From an uncultured Eubacteriales bacterium (GTDB taxonomy: Bacteria > Bacillota > Clostridia > Oscillospirales > UMGS1783), in NCBI GenBank assembly GCA_934456365.1, contig CAKSHC010000010.1, positions 1 through 64,000 of the forward strand: a stretch of 64,000 nt of DNA, given 5' to 3'. Of this stretch, positions 35,201-44,428 are shown piece after piece; position 1 is the first letter of the stretch, and each line of letters begins with the position of its first letter. Below the pieces are notes generated by a model. The model saw nothing but the letters and a program-made list of their open reading frames with translations. It was not told the DNA's origin and searched no databases. Made by a program: the position numbers and the translations under genes.

Positions 35201-36931
35201 CTCAACCGCATGAAGATGCTCACGGCCAACCGCACCTTCAGCGCCGGCACCCGCGACGGGCTCTATCTCCCCATCGAGGGCTCCCTGCCCGCCCGGCTGC
35301 TGACCGTGACCGATTTTGAGATCATTTCGGATATTCAGGCCAGAATTTCCTTCTCTGAGCCGGTGCGCATTCTCGACCGCAAGGGCGAGGAATCCCACAA
35401 CCCGTCCAACCCCTTCATGGCGCTGCGCTTGGTGGATGATTATAATAACCTCCTCTATGTGCAGGAAGAGGGCAAGGAAAACAAAACCCCGATGCAGTGG
35501 TCCGGAAAATGGACCTGGGACAACGAGGAGCACACCGCCATCCGCTGGACCTTCTCCAGCTCCACCTATAACGTTACCTCCCTCATCGATCTGCTCAAAT
35601 ATACGGGGCTCGAGGAATTTCAGAACGACTATCACCTCCGGTTCTGTATCGAAGAGCTGGGCACGCCTCAGATCTTCCAGAACGCCCTGGTCGACAACAT
35701 CTTCTCCGCAGCCGATCCGAACGTCCGCCTCAGCGTCAATAAGGCCGGCAAATACGACGGCACCTATTTCGATGTGGACCTCGGCGATTTCCGTCCGAGA
35801 CGGCTCACGGCCTCGATCAACGTGGTCAACGACAGCCAGCTCGACGTGGTCTTCTCCGAGCCGGTTTCCATGCGCTCCGACGCTCTGCCCTTCATCGCCC
35901 TCTGCTACACCAAAGACGGCGAGCTGATGTGGACCGGCGAGAAGTCCGGCTACGGCATTCCCCTGCAGTGGGAAGGCACCTGGAAGTGGCTCGACGAGTC
36001 GCACACCGCCATCCGCTGGACCTTCAAGGGCGGCAGCCGCTTCGGCGCCAACAACCTCTACGATGTGATGAACTTCACCACAACCCTTTCCCAGTATGCC
36101 GGCGAGGGAGTGGAGGTGCAGATGCGCATCGAGGAAAAGAATTATGAGAAGTATCCCATCTATCGCCAGACCGGTACTGTGGACAATGTGACCACTCTCG
36201 ATGGCCAGATCCACCTGCAGGCCAACACCGGCAGCTCGCTCGACTGTGCTCTCATCCCGGTCAGAACGAATCTGCTTTACCGGCAGCCGCAGCTTCTGAG
36301 TGCGCGGGCGATCGACGAGAAAACGCTCGAGATCCGCTTCTCCGAAAAGGTCCTCTTCGGCAACGGCGAGCTTGAGCCCAGCCTCGGCATCCGGCTGGTC
36401 ACCTCCACCGGCGCTTTCCAGAAGGCGCTCGACGGGCGCAACCTCGTGCTCAAGGGCGACTACGAATGGAAAGACGACACCACCATGATCTGGACGCTGA
36501 AGAAGAACGAGTCCTACGGCGTTTCCACCCTTTCCGATATCTTCAATTTCGAAAACGACATGAGCTGGTATAAGGATTCCACCATCGTGTTCAGCGTGAT
36601 GGATCCCAGCACCATCGATTCGATCTATTATTACAACGGCCTGGTCAACACCGTTTTGGCCACCGACGGGATCCGCAAGCTGGGCAGCAACGCCGTGTCG
36701 CAGACCGGCGTGGCCATGGTCCCCATCGAGATCGCCTACGACCTTCCCGCGCCCTCGGGCAGCGGCACGGAGAAGCCCGCCGATTCGACCGATCCGCTGA
36801 TCCGGACGGTTGAGGTGCAGAATTATGTTCCCTTCATCATCCTCGCCGCCGTGGTGCTCGCGGCCGGCGTGGCGGCAGCTCTTGTGATCGCCGGGAAAAA
36901 GGGTAAGCACGCCGGAAAGGAGACCAAGTAA
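32225..36931 (+). CDS. Giant repeat-containing exported membrane-anchored protein, novel repeat
   Basis: A protein of about 1568 residues. It has a signal peptide (MKSIKRIFALGL.. to about residue 33), a large exported region, one transmembrane segment (about 23 residues before the end) and a Lys-rich tail. The outer part is about nine copies of a 145-165 residue repeat. Each holds a (V/L)xFSEP(I/V) strand, an RLVD-like strand, a QWxGxWxW-D-E-x-H-T segment, a WTFN-like strand, a G(V/A)xNLxDxL helix, a CIEE-like strand, and a VDNI-type end. The first and last copies are most diverged. The FSEP strand recalls bacterial Ig-like domains, but the rest does not fit one I know. The start at 32225 follows GGGAGG. 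It is coupled by overlap to the single-repeat protein downstream. Confidence 0.75.
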   Translation: MKSIKRIFALGLIACLLIGTSLLIRPARAVDKPEEIRLLRADRRDGKYLDVYFSASLSTASYNAGLDPALCVVDETGAVMSPDGVSLRFGGKLFWFDANGDVTRDQTKFAPSEAHHMRFELTDKKTVGGAEIADIDAILALAAEGGAAEGGRVVLRLEEKGAGAVQGSGKLETAILPGDAGVCLKADAAVAGAYDTVSCEITEPLTVTDITCYNDKQFVVSFSEPIARLGGEYVAVRLVDENNTLQYADGDAKKQPYQWTIGSLQYYGKNAAETGAAALYGTLSKNANFPEITTFSAIRAIAEEKGYLVRLSFEESANGKTLELGGRKLTVQKKNGLVDNIVALASDAATVWDGASGYETLTRRLNSDWYWSSDRTYTPIEAVTEAVTMDSVRAVARDTVEVTFSEPVALDRMTDNPAYFIRVVDAKNNGITRDGVGLSWDCKIIPTSDPRVFQFKLNSWALGCRNLDDILSLPLNEGESVKFGVGQTIPKNTANVPGLVDNVSSLDGKKLLLSNRDWDGAYLPIEGIGSDKLEMTRAELLNDNQIKVSFSDPISFEPRTPWLSLRLINADEALVYDKTEDRNTPVQFQGTWEWADESHTSFIWTFNADTPTNELFGVYNITDILNFKAGLSGLKDAGVFKFGIEEVPVEGSFEITTKNGKVDNVISADFRLLEATFTRPNSRNAAYAPVACEYDITPLTADVVQLDESSLVITFSSPVDWIGNPYVGIRMLREEGGGLLSVERDGQKIYMQWSGRREWLDEEHTQLKWTLNPNQAFGVTNLSELMGYSAEKGLDEFKQYPLAFCIEETPYAEDPNNTFIKADGKISNIYKAGTTLRMDATRRVKNAYDGFYGAIQWLDYDPTALTLKSVKVLDYSSLELTFSEPISIAPSKGMFPGIRYVNKETGSLIYDGEQHLQWYGSLSYLDEEQTRVKWTLNSKIYNSSLGAVLNFLGDLEQFKDQADIRFCIEEGPFADPEQVLVTGNGLVDNISALNRMKMLTANRTFSAGTRDGLYLPIEGSLPARLLTVTDFEIISDIQARISFSEPVRILDRKGEESHNPSNPFMALRLVDDYNNLLYVQEEGKENKTPMQWSGKWTWDNEEHTAIRWTFSSSTYNVTSLIDLLKYTGLEEFQNDYHLRFCIEELGTPQIFQNALVDNIFSAADPNVRLSVNKAGKYDGTYFDVDLGDFRPRRLTASINVVNDSQLDVVFSEPVSMRSDALPFIALCYTKDGELMWTGEKSGYGIPLQWEGTWKWLDESHTAIRWTFKGGSRFGANNLYDVMNFTTTLSQYAGEGVEVQMRIEEKNYEKYPIYRQTGTVDNVTTLDGQIHLQANTGSSLDCALIPVRTNLLYRQPQLLSARAIDEKTLEIRFSEKVLFGNGELEPSLGIRLVTSTGAFQKALDGRNLVLKGDYEWKDDTTMIWTLKKNESYGVSTLSDIFNFENDMSWYKDSTIVFSVMDPSTIDSIYYYNGLVNTVLATDGIRKLGSNAVSQTGVAMVPIEIAYDLPAPSGSGTEKPADSTDPLIRTVEVQNYVPFIILAAVVLAAGVAAALVIAGKKGKHAGKETK

Positions 36932-37755
36932 TGAAACGCATCAAACGCCTCGGCGCCCTGCTTCTCGTGTTGGGCCTCTGCGCGGCGCTCGCCGGACTCA
37001 CCGTTCCCCGCGCGGCCGACGACGGATACATCCGCATGACGAATGTGATCCAGATCAGCGATAAGGAGCTTCTGATCGAGTTTTCCGAGCCCATCGCCTT
37101 CAATGTCAACAACGTCAACCGCGGACCCTTCATCTGCATCCGCTTTGTCAACAAGTCGGACACCGTGGTCTGGCTCAACAACGACTCGAAAACCAAGCAG
37201 GCCATCCAGTGGCAGGGATCGATCAGCACCCTGCGCAACGACCGCTCCAAGCTGGTCTTCACCCTCACCTCCACCGCCTACGGAATCAAAAACATCAGCG
37301 ATATCACCTCCTGCAAGGGCGAGCTCGCCCAGTATGCGGAACAGGGCTACACCCCCAAGTTCTGCATCGAGGAGGTCCCCTACAACACCAAAGTCCCCTA
37401 TACCGACGGGCTTGTCTGCAACGTCACCTCGCCCGACGGCACGCGCGGGCTGCTGGCCTCCCGGCCTTCCGGGTATGAATCCACGGTAATGGCCATTCAG
37501 AGCGTGGACTATAACTACCCCATCGACCGCACGAACCTTGTTTCGGCCGCCGACCGCGGGCTGGACGCCACCATCAAGGTCTCCCTGTCGGCCACCCCCT
37601 TTGAGGCGAAGCCCGAGCAGGAGGTCGTCACCCAGACGGTGGTCCATAACGATCCTCTGATCGTGGCCGTGATTCTGGGCGCGGGCGTGCTGCTGGCCGG
37701 CGCTGCGGTCGGGATCTCCCTGGTGATCCGCAAGAAAGGAGCGAAAAAGGTATGA
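36931..37755 (+). CDS. Single-repeat version of the giant protein, membrane anchored
   Basis: A 274-residue protein with a signal peptide (to about 30), one copy of the novel repeat (FSEPIAF, ICIRFVN, IQWQGS, FTLTSTAYGIKNISD, FCIEE), a short linker, and a C-terminal transmembrane segment with KKGAKK tail. Its ATG overlaps the last base of the giant gene, and its own stop overlaps the glycosidase start, so the three form one operon. It could be a minimal partner or cap of the giant protein. Confidence 0.75.
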   Translation: MKRIKRLGALLLVLGLCAALAGLTVPRAADDGYIRMTNVIQISDKELLIEFSEPIAFNVNNVNRGPFICIRFVNKSDTVVWLNNDSKTKQAIQWQGSISTLRNDRSKLVFTLTSTAYGIKNISDITSCKGELAQYAEQGYTPKFCIEEVPYNTKVPYTDGLVCNVTSPDGTRGLLASRPSGYESTVMAIQSVDYNYPIDRTNLVSAADRGLDATIKVSLSATPFEAKPEQEVVTQTVVHNDPLIVAVILGAGVLLAGAAVGISLVIRKKGAKKV

Positions 37756-39788
37756 AAAGAATATTGGCTCTGCTCCTGTGCGCCGCCGCCCTCATCGGGC
37801 TTTGCGCCTGCTCTCCCACCGTCGAGCCCGACCCCATCGAGCAGGGGGAAACCCCCGTGCAGCGGGCCGAGGAATGGCTGACCGAACGCATTGAAAAGAA
37901 TTCCTTCTTCTCCTTCACCTATGAAGGAAAAGCCCTTTCCGATTTCATCCGCTCCTGGGAGAAAAAGGTGGAGACCGGCGAAAGCGATAAGGGCCATAAA
38001 ACCTGGACCCTCACCTACCGCTCGCCCGAGCAGGTTTCCCTGCGCTTTGAGATCGACCTCGATCCCGAGCGCGCCGCCATCGAGTATACCGGCTACTTCA
38101 AAAACGAAGCCTCGGGCGATTCGCCCGTCATCGCCGATATCCTCCCGCTCGACGCCACTCTCACCCTCCACGACCCCGTTCTGACCACCGCGGAGGGCTC
38201 CAAGCCCACCGATCAGGACTTCGCTCCCATCGAGTGCGACCTGGCCAAGAAGGGCTCGTTCAGCACGAAAAACACCGGCGGCCGCTCCTCTTCCACCGCC
38301 TTCCCCTATTTCGACCTCACCAACGCCGATCAGACCGGCGGCCTTGTCGGCGCCATCGGCTGGACGGGCGACTGGAAGCTCGACGCCGCCTATGAAAACA
38401 GCACCGTTTCCCTCAAGGCCGGCATGGTGGAAACCCGCATCTCCCTCCATGGCGAGGAAGAAATGCGCACCCCCGCCATCCTCCTCATCTTCTTCGACGG
38501 CGACCGCGACGCCGGCCACAACGCCCTGCGCCGCGTGATCTACCATTCCTATACCCCGATTGATCCGGAAACCCAAAAGCCGCTCGCGCATGCCCCGCTG
38601 AGCATGGCTTCGATGGGCAATGTGTATTGCTCCACGATTATGCAGAACGTGCAGGACTATGTCGATTCGGGCTACACCGAGTGGAACACCTTCCTTCTCG
38701 ACGCCGGCTGGTACGGCTCCGACGCCGCCCTCGCCGACAGCAACGGCTGGGCCCACGAGGTCGGCAACTGGTACGTCAACAAAACGCTTTGGCCCGACGA
38801 TTTCGTGCCCTTCGTCAATCTCGTGCATGAAAACGGCAAGAAGTTTATCCTCTGGTTTGAGCCGGAACGCGTTATCCGCAACACCGACCTCGCCACCACC
38901 CACCCCGAATACCTCCTGCCCGAGGTGACAAACGCCGACTTCCGCCTCTACAATATGGCAAACGACGAAGCCATGGAGTATATGGCAAACTGGGTGGCCG
39001 GCGTGCTGATCGACAACGATATCGACTGGTACCGGCAGGACTTCAACCGCGACCCCGCCGAGCATTGGAAGCTCAACGACTCCCTGGACGGCGAGAATCG
39101 CGTGGGCATGACCGAGATCAAATACATCACCAATGAATACCGCTACCTCGACCTCCTCGTCGAGAAAAAGCCCGGCCTCCTGATCGACAACTGCGCCTCG
39201 GGCGGCAAGCGGCTCGACTTCGAAATGATGCGCCGTTCCATTCCCCTGTGGAGAACCGACTACAGCACAATCACCTCCACCTCCGACGGCGTGCGCAACA
39301 TCGCCTACAACCTCTGCTGGTGGCTCCCCATCTCTTCGGGCGGCTCGAGCAGCGGCCTTGCCACTACCTACGACTGGCGCAGCGCGCAGGGCAGCGGCAT
39401 GAACTTCAACGGAGCCCTGATGAATAAGAGCTGGATGCAGCCGCTTCTCGATCAGTATCTGCGCTGCCGCGAACTGATGAACGACGAGTTTTATATCCTC
39501 TCCAGCGGCGAAGGCGTCCATTATGCTTCGGAAAACGCTGTTTATGAATTCTACGACACCTCGCGCGGCGAAGGGTATCTCATGATCTTCCGCCCCGAGG
39601 GCAGCAAAACCGAAAAGGCCGTGTATCCCCTCAAGGGGCTCGAGAAAGCGGCCAGCTACCGAGTGGAAAACGCCGATACCGGCGAAGCCTTTGAGGCCAC
39701 CGGCGCCCTTCTGATGGACAACGGCATCGAGGTCCTGATGGACACTCCCAAAACCAGCACCCTTCTATACCTTACGAAGCAAGCGTAA
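37752..39788 (+). CDS. Lipoprotein GH36-type alpha-galactosidase
   Basis: A 678-residue clan GH-D glycosidase, closest to GH36. A signal peptide with lipobox LCAC anchors it outside the membrane. The catalytic barrel shows the nucleophile Asp430 in DWYRQDFN (425-432) and the acid/base Asp489 in CASGGKRLD (481-489). The DAGWYG and LWFEPER segments also fit. GH36 enzymes remove alpha-galactose or alpha-GalNAc from glycans; the exact sugar is not readable. Its place in an operon with repeat-carrying surface proteins suggests they act on the same glycan. Confidence 0.85.
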   Translation: MKRILALLLCAAALIGLCACSPTVEPDPIEQGETPVQRAEEWLTERIEKNSFFSFTYEGKALSDFIRSWEKKVETGESDKGHKTWTLTYRSPEQVSLRFEIDLDPERAAIEYTGYFKNEASGDSPVIADILPLDATLTLHDPVLTTAEGSKPTDQDFAPIECDLAKKGSFSTKNTGGRSSSTAFPYFDLTNADQTGGLVGAIGWTGDWKLDAAYENSTVSLKAGMVETRISLHGEEEMRTPAILLIFFDGDRDAGHNALRRVIYHSYTPIDPETQKPLAHAPLSMASMGNVYCSTIMQNVQDYVDSGYTEWNTFLLDAGWYGSDAALADSNGWAHEVGNWYVNKTLWPDDFVPFVNLVHENGKKFILWFEPERVIRNTDLATTHPEYLLPEVTNADFRLYNMANDEAMEYMANWVAGVLIDNDIDWYRQDFNRDPAEHWKLNDSLDGENRVGMTEIKYITNEYRYLDLLVEKKPGLLIDNCASGGKRLDFEMMRRSIPLWRTDYSTITSTSDGVRNIAYNLCWWLPISSGGSSSGLATTYDWRSAQGSGMNFNGALMNKSWMQPLLDQYLRCRELMNDEFYILSSGEGVHYASENAVYEFYDTSRGEGYLMIFRPEGSKTEKAVYPLKGLEKAASYRVENADTGEAFEATGALLMDNGIEVLMDTPKTSTLLYLTKQA

Positions 39789-39808
39789 GGTTCCCTCCTT
39801 TGCAGCGG

Positions 39809-39883
39809 AGGGGAAATGCCCTCCCCTCCGCTGCCCAAACAACCCATAGCCCCCTGCGGGATTGCCGCAGGGGATTCTTTTTT
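39809..39883 (+). terminator. Two consecutive terminator hairpins after the GH36 operon
   Basis: A stem CAGCGGAGGGG / CCCCTCCGCTG is followed by CCCCTGCGG / CCGCAGGGG (39851-39873) with ATTCTTTTTT after it. Confidence 0.8.
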
Positions 39884-40048
39884 GCCTCGCCCCGCTTTTC
39901 GAGACAAAAATTTTAATGATTTGCAATGATTCAATCGGAAGATGATTTTATTTGCAATTCTCACTCCGCGCGTCTTTTGATAAACTGTTTTCAGTAGAAG
40001 AATCCAAATTCCTTTCCCATAGTTTTCGTATTTTGGCCATTTTTCCTG

Positions 40049-40077
40049 TTGAATTTCCCGCAAAAACTTGCTAAAAT
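40049..40077 (+). promoter_or_regulatory. Promoter of the second repeat-protein operon
   Basis: TTGAAT, a 17-base spacer and TAAAAT, 75 bases before the start. The 39884-40048 stretch is AT-rich with no gene. Confidence 0.6.
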
Positions 40078-40151
40078 ATGAATAGAAAAGCTTTTTCGCA
40101 TCAGATCCTTTTTTCCGGGCGGAGCCCCGAATTTGCAAAAAGGAGCGCACG

Positions 40152-43100
40152 ATGAAAAAGATTTCGACCAATCGTTTTCTTGCCTTTTTGCTCGCCCTTT
40201 TGCTTGTGGGCGGGCATTTGTGTCATCCCGCCTTTTTCCCCGCCGCCCGCGCGGCCGATGCCATGACGATCCGCAACGTCACCGCGCAGTCGGATGTGCG
40301 CGTTTGGGTGCGCTTCAACAATCGGGTCGATCAGGTAAATGACGAAAACAGCACGAGAACCGATTCACTTGTCTCTCGCGGCCATATCGAGGGCTTTGCC
40401 ATTGTCGACGCAAACGGCGATCTGATGAGTGCCGACGGAGTGGTCGCCCGCTGGGATTCTCCCTTCGACTCCAAGAGCGGCTTTGTGGAATTCAACACGA
40501 GCCCCAACCTCTGGTGGATCGATTTCAATCCCGGCGATTCCCCCGCGTTTGATTGCCAAACGATTTCCGATGTCCTGGCGCTCACCCGCCCCGGCGCTCT
40601 CTTTGAGGGCGGACGTGCGGTGGTGTTCTTCGAGGATCAGCACTATACCGAGGAAAAGCGCACGGAGCTTTATAACAACGGCAAGATCGACGGGATTCTT
40701 GACCGCGACAACAGCTGGGTCTCCATCGCCGCCAACAAACCCGGCGGCTGGACGGGAAGCGGCCCGGATGTCCTCTATGCCGCGATCAACCCCACCGCCA
40801 CTTCCTTCGCGGTGAGCGACTGGAGCTCCAACCAGGGAATCGTCACCTTCTCGGAGCCGGTCTGGGTCGATCCCAATGCCTTCAAGGCCATGCGCATCCT
40901 CGATAATATAACCAGTCAGACGCTTCTTCGCCCCAGCACAACGGGCCTTGCCAATAAAAACGGCTGGTATCTCCACTGGACGGGCGGCATCGCCTCGGTG
41001 ACCGACGAGTCGGCGCAATTCTTCTCCTCCGGCGGGAAAACCTATTCCACCCGCTGGATCTTCACCCTAAACGGCGGCACCACCATGCAGCAGATCAAAG
41101 ATCTCGTCGATCAGGGCGGCTTCTACGAAGGCACCCAGCTTTCCTTCTGCCTCGAGGAGCTGCCGGCCACCCCATCCAACGGCGGAACCATCACCGGCAA
41201 AGTCAAGGGTGTGATGGAGCATGTCTTGACCTCCGACGGCCGCCCTGCCGCCACCACCAAAGACAGCAACAACGGTAACTACGACGACATCTATCTCCCC
41301 GTCTTCCGGGTGGATAAGGATACCACTCCCCTCACCATCAAAGAGGTGCGCTATTACGACGAGAACCACCTCTACATCGGCTTCTCCGCTCCCTATGTGG
41401 TCAACACAGCCGGAATTGTTATAAAGCTTCAGATTTTGGACGGAGCCGGAAATGTTGTTGAAAATGGATCCGGAATGACATCAATAACGCGGGATGAAAA
41501 CAATATTTATCTCGTAAACAAATTCGGACTGTATGTTGTAATAAGAGGATCGCAGAGTGCATACTACCAGAGCGCCATAGAAGCCCTCTTTGCCGAACAT
41601 CCGGAGTATTCCCTGCGCCTCTGCATCCTGGATAGAAATGAAACGGGTAATATTAGCGGTACGGTTGGCGACGGCTATGTCAACCTATGCTATGATTACT
41701 ACTATAATGGCGCCGGATACAGCAGCATGTACAGCGCAGAAACCGCCCGCTTCCTGAAAGCGGACACCCCCGTCACCTACAACGGAACGGCATACGAAGC
41801 CGCCACCTGTAAAGTCACCCTTCCTTCCGAAATGGTGCGCTTTGAATCGGCCACCCGTCTCAACGACGAGCAGGTGCTCTTCCGCTTCTCCGAGCCGGTC
41901 GGCAACGACGCCCAGTATCGCTTCTATCTGTATGCTGTGGATAAAGCAACCGGCGAAGAGATCAAGGCCGTTTCCCAAAAGGATTTCACCGGCCTTTATT
42001 ATCAGTGGCATAATGGAGTGGGAATCTCGGACCTGCTGTTTGGCAAGCTCTCCGGGGAATCCACCTTCTCCCAGTTTGAAGCCGCCGTGCAGGCCGCCGG
42101 CTATGCCGCGGGCAGCTATTCTCTGCGGGTCGGCCTCGAGGAGGTCGCCACCAACATCCGGCAAACTCTTATCCCCTGCGACGGAAAGGTCGAAGGCTTC
42201 TGGTCGATAGCGACCGGTCAGCGCGTGGTTCCCACCGAGCTCGGCTCGGTCGGCACGGCCAGTTCGTATACGAATTTTCGGCCCGACCGCGCGACCGTGG
42301 CGCTTGAAGAAACGCCCCGGATGATCTCGGCCGTGATGATCGACCGGCTCACTCTGCAGGTCACCTTCTCCGAACCGATCGTGAAAAATCAGCTGGTGGA
42401 CGGGGATCCCGCCATCGTAGCGATGATCCGCCTCGTGGATGAAAACAATGCCCTCATCCGCTATGAAGACAACAGCAACTGGGCCCAGCTCGGCGGCACC
42501 TTCGCCCCCACGGAAGACGCGAGCGTCTGGACCTTCACCATTCCCAATGTTGATCGCGGCGGGCTCTCCAAGCTCGTCAACCTCATCGATTCCAACGACT
42601 ACTACCGCAACAAACGGATCACCTTCGCCGTTGAAAACAGTGGCAACGTTCCCACTCCTTCTGATACAAATAGAGGTTATATGAAACAGGTCGTCTATAA
42701 CTTCACCAACGAAAACGGCGTTCCCCTCGCGGCCAACAATCCCCTCGCCGTCCTAAACGGCAGCACCGGCCCCGACGGCCACCTCTACGGCTGGAACAGC
42801 GGCTATTATTGCCCGCTCGTCGTCGATCCCCTCGCCACCGGCGCCTATCTGATGGCGGATAACCAGTCGGTCACCGTTTGCTTCGAAACCCCGGTTGCGA
42901 TCGAATCGGTGGACGGTATCAAGCTCATCACCGAAAACGGCACAGAAATTCCCATCACGTCGTTCACACCCGTCAAAGAACAGAACGGCTATGCCGCAAG
43001 CTTTGTGCTCACCCTGGAAAGCGAGCCGACCGATCTTTCGAACCTCACGCTTATCCTCCCGAAGGATTCCGTGGTGTCCGCCTCCGGCGGCACTGCCGCG

Positions 43101-43505
43101 CAGGATCATGAGGTCGCCCTCGCCGAGCTGACGATGTCGGTCACCGTGACCTGGCAGGGCCTGAGCTTCACCTACGACGCCGTCTGGTCGCCCGCTTCGC
43201 ACGACTACCTCGTGGCCAATCTGGAGGATTCTCTGGCAAGCGGCTCGGCTGTTTTGGTGAAAAACAGCTCGACCATCCCCGTGCTGGCCTCTCTTTCGCT
43301 GGAAAAGCAGCCCGGCTGGGACGGAATTGAGTATACCTTCTCCGGCGACTCTCTGGAGGTGATCCCCGCCGGGACGGAGCGGAAGCGGAAAATCAGCGCC
43401 GCGGTGGCGCAGGAGATCCACCTTTCGCAGATCCCCACCGAGTCCGCAAAGGTCGCCACCCTCACCCTCACCGTCGCCCGCCCGGGCGACGCTTCCACCC
43501 AATAA
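40152..43505 (+). CDS. Second large repeat protein with C-terminal pilin-like module
   Basis: A 1117-residue exported protein: signal peptide to about residue 35, then about five diverged copies of the repeat seen in the giant protein (FSEPVWV, FSAPYVV, FSEPVGN, FSEPIVK; FCLEE and GLEE ends). It has no transmembrane segment at the C-terminus. Instead residues 996-1117 form a separate module (VTWQGLSFTY, WSPASHDY, VKNSS, LTLTVA) shared with the 179-residue protein at 44429. AAAAAGGAG precedes the ATG. The stretch 41405-41720 is clearly richer in A/T than its flanks. The protein may be held to the surface by partner proteins through the C-terminal module. Confidence 0.75.
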   Translation: MKKISTNRFLAFLLALLLVGGHLCHPAFFPAARAADAMTIRNVTAQSDVRVWVRFNNRVDQVNDENSTRTDSLVSRGHIEGFAIVDANGDLMSADGVVARWDSPFDSKSGFVEFNTSPNLWWIDFNPGDSPAFDCQTISDVLALTRPGALFEGGRAVVFFEDQHYTEEKRTELYNNGKIDGILDRDNSWVSIAANKPGGWTGSGPDVLYAAINPTATSFAVSDWSSNQGIVTFSEPVWVDPNAFKAMRILDNITSQTLLRPSTTGLANKNGWYLHWTGGIASVTDESAQFFSSGGKTYSTRWIFTLNGGTTMQQIKDLVDQGGFYEGTQLSFCLEELPATPSNGGTITGKVKGVMEHVLTSDGRPAATTKDSNNGNYDDIYLPVFRVDKDTTPLTIKEVRYYDENHLYIGFSAPYVVNTAGIVIKLQILDGAGNVVENGSGMTSITRDENNIYLVNKFGLYVVIRGSQSAYYQSAIEALFAEHPEYSLRLCILDRNETGNISGTVGDGYVNLCYDYYYNGAGYSSMYSAETARFLKADTPVTYNGTAYEAATCKVTLPSEMVRFESATRLNDEQVLFRFSEPVGNDAQYRFYLYAVDKATGEEIKAVSQKDFTGLYYQWHNGVGISDLLFGKLSGESTFSQFEAAVQAAGYAAGSYSLRVGLEEVATNIRQTLIPCDGKVEGFWSIATGQRVVPTELGSVGTASSYTNFRPDRATVALEETPRMISAVMIDRLTLQVTFSEPIVKNQLVDGDPAIVAMIRLVDENNALIRYEDNSNWAQLGGTFAPTEDASVWTFTIPNVDRGGLSKLVNLIDSNDYYRNKRITFAVENSGNVPTPSDTNRGYMKQVVYNFTNENGVPLAANNPLAVLNGSTGPDGHLYGWNSGYYCPLVVDPLATGAYLMADNQSVTVCFETPVAIESVDGIKLITENGTEIPITSFTPVKEQNGYAASFVLTLESEPTDLSNLTLILPKDSVVSASGGTAAQDHEVALAELTMSVTVTWQGLSFTYDAVWSPASHDYLVANLEDSLASGSAVLVKNSSTIPVLASLSLEKQPGWDGIEYTFSGDSLEVIPAGTERKRKISAAVAQEIHLSQIPTESAKVATLTLTVARPGDASTQ

Positions 43506-43525
43506 ATCAGGCAAGGAGAATCCGA

Positions 43526-44317
43526 ATGCGCTATTCCATTGTTCCGCGCCCCGACTACGATAAAAAAGTCAAAATCGGAGCCGAGAGCATCCTGCTCTAC
43601 TCCCCCGCCAAAGGGAAAACCCTTTCCGGGCAAACGGTCATCGCCGCCGCCATCCCTCAGAAAAAGGGAGAGGCGGGCGACAGCCTCACCGTGGGGCGGC
43701 AGGCCTTCCGGCTTCTGCCCGCCTCGCAGAAAAAGGCCCCCGGCTACCGCACCGTCGGCTTCGTTTCGGTGGGCGAGGGAAAGCTGGTCGCGCTGCGCCA
43801 GTCCAACGCGCCCTTCTGGATCGTGCTGGTCGTGCTTTTGCTGGCCGCGCTCGCCGTCGGGCTCTTCTTCCTCACCCGTGAGAGGCAGGTCATTCCCGCT
43901 CTCAATCCCCTTCCCCCGAAGGACAGCTCAGTTGTTCCCATTGAGAGCGACCAAACCTCCAAGTCCGACCACGAGGTGGGCGGCGGCTCCATGACGCTGA
44001 GCTATTCCTTCGAAGCCAAGCTCTCTCTTTCCACCGGCAAAATTGCCGTCGTGTTCCAAAATCCCTTCGCCTCGTCGCACTACGGGCAGCTGGAGCTGGT
44101 TGTGGTCAGCGGAGGGCAGGAGGTGATGATTGCCCAATCGGGCTCTATCCCTCCCGGCACAGGGCTGTATGAAATGACCTTCAATCCCAACTCCGCCGTG
44201 CTTTCCCCCGGGAGCTACGAGGCCCTTTATCGGATCGGCTTCTTCGATCCCGAAACCGGCGAGCGCGCCGTTGTCCAAACCGAGCTCAAAAACATCAGCC
44301 TCACCGTGACCGAATAA
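43526..44317 (+). CDS. Single-pass membrane protein with outer beta domain
   Basis: A 263-residue protein with no signal peptide. An N-terminal soluble domain (about 1-94, presumably cytoplasmic) is followed by one transmembrane segment (about 96-117), a Pro/Ser linker, and an outer domain (about 150-263). That domain has F-x-N/P, a QSGSIPPG motif and a closing LTVTE strand. The outer domain resembles that of the 155-residue protein at 45074. It begins 20 bases after the 1117-residue gene with an AAGGAG site. I do not know a named family; it may be an anchor or assembly factor. Confidence 0.65.
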   Translation: MRYSIVPRPDYDKKVKIGAESILLYSPAKGKTLSGQTVIAAAIPQKKGEAGDSLTVGRQAFRLLPASQKKAPGYRTVGFVSVGEGKLVALRQSNAPFWIVLVVLLLAALAVGLFFLTRERQVIPALNPLPPKDSSVVPIESDQTSKSDHEVGGGSMTLSYSFEAKLSLSTGKIAVVFQNPFASSHYGQLELVVVSGGQEVMIAQSGSIPPGTGLYEMTFNPNSAVLSPGSYEALYRIGFFDPETGERAVVQTELKNISLTVTE

Positions 44318-44428
44318 CGCTTCCCCGCAGCGGATGCTGCTTGAAGTAGGGTGTAAAAAGAGGAAGACAAAGGCTTCCCCACCCCGATAGAGCAAATCCC
44401 CAAAAAACATAAAGGAGAAACCTTCACC

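Noticed and set aside
32432..36910. A 1492-codon open frame antisense to the giant repeat gene
   Set aside because: It has no ribosome site, signal peptide or recognisable domain, and arises from the GC-rich codon bias of the sense gene; the sense frame has repeats, a signal peptide and an anchor.
37515..39521. A 668-codon frame antisense to the GH36 gene
   Set aside because: The sense strand has catalytic residues and a lipobox; the antisense product is Val/Gly/His-rich and unlike any protein.
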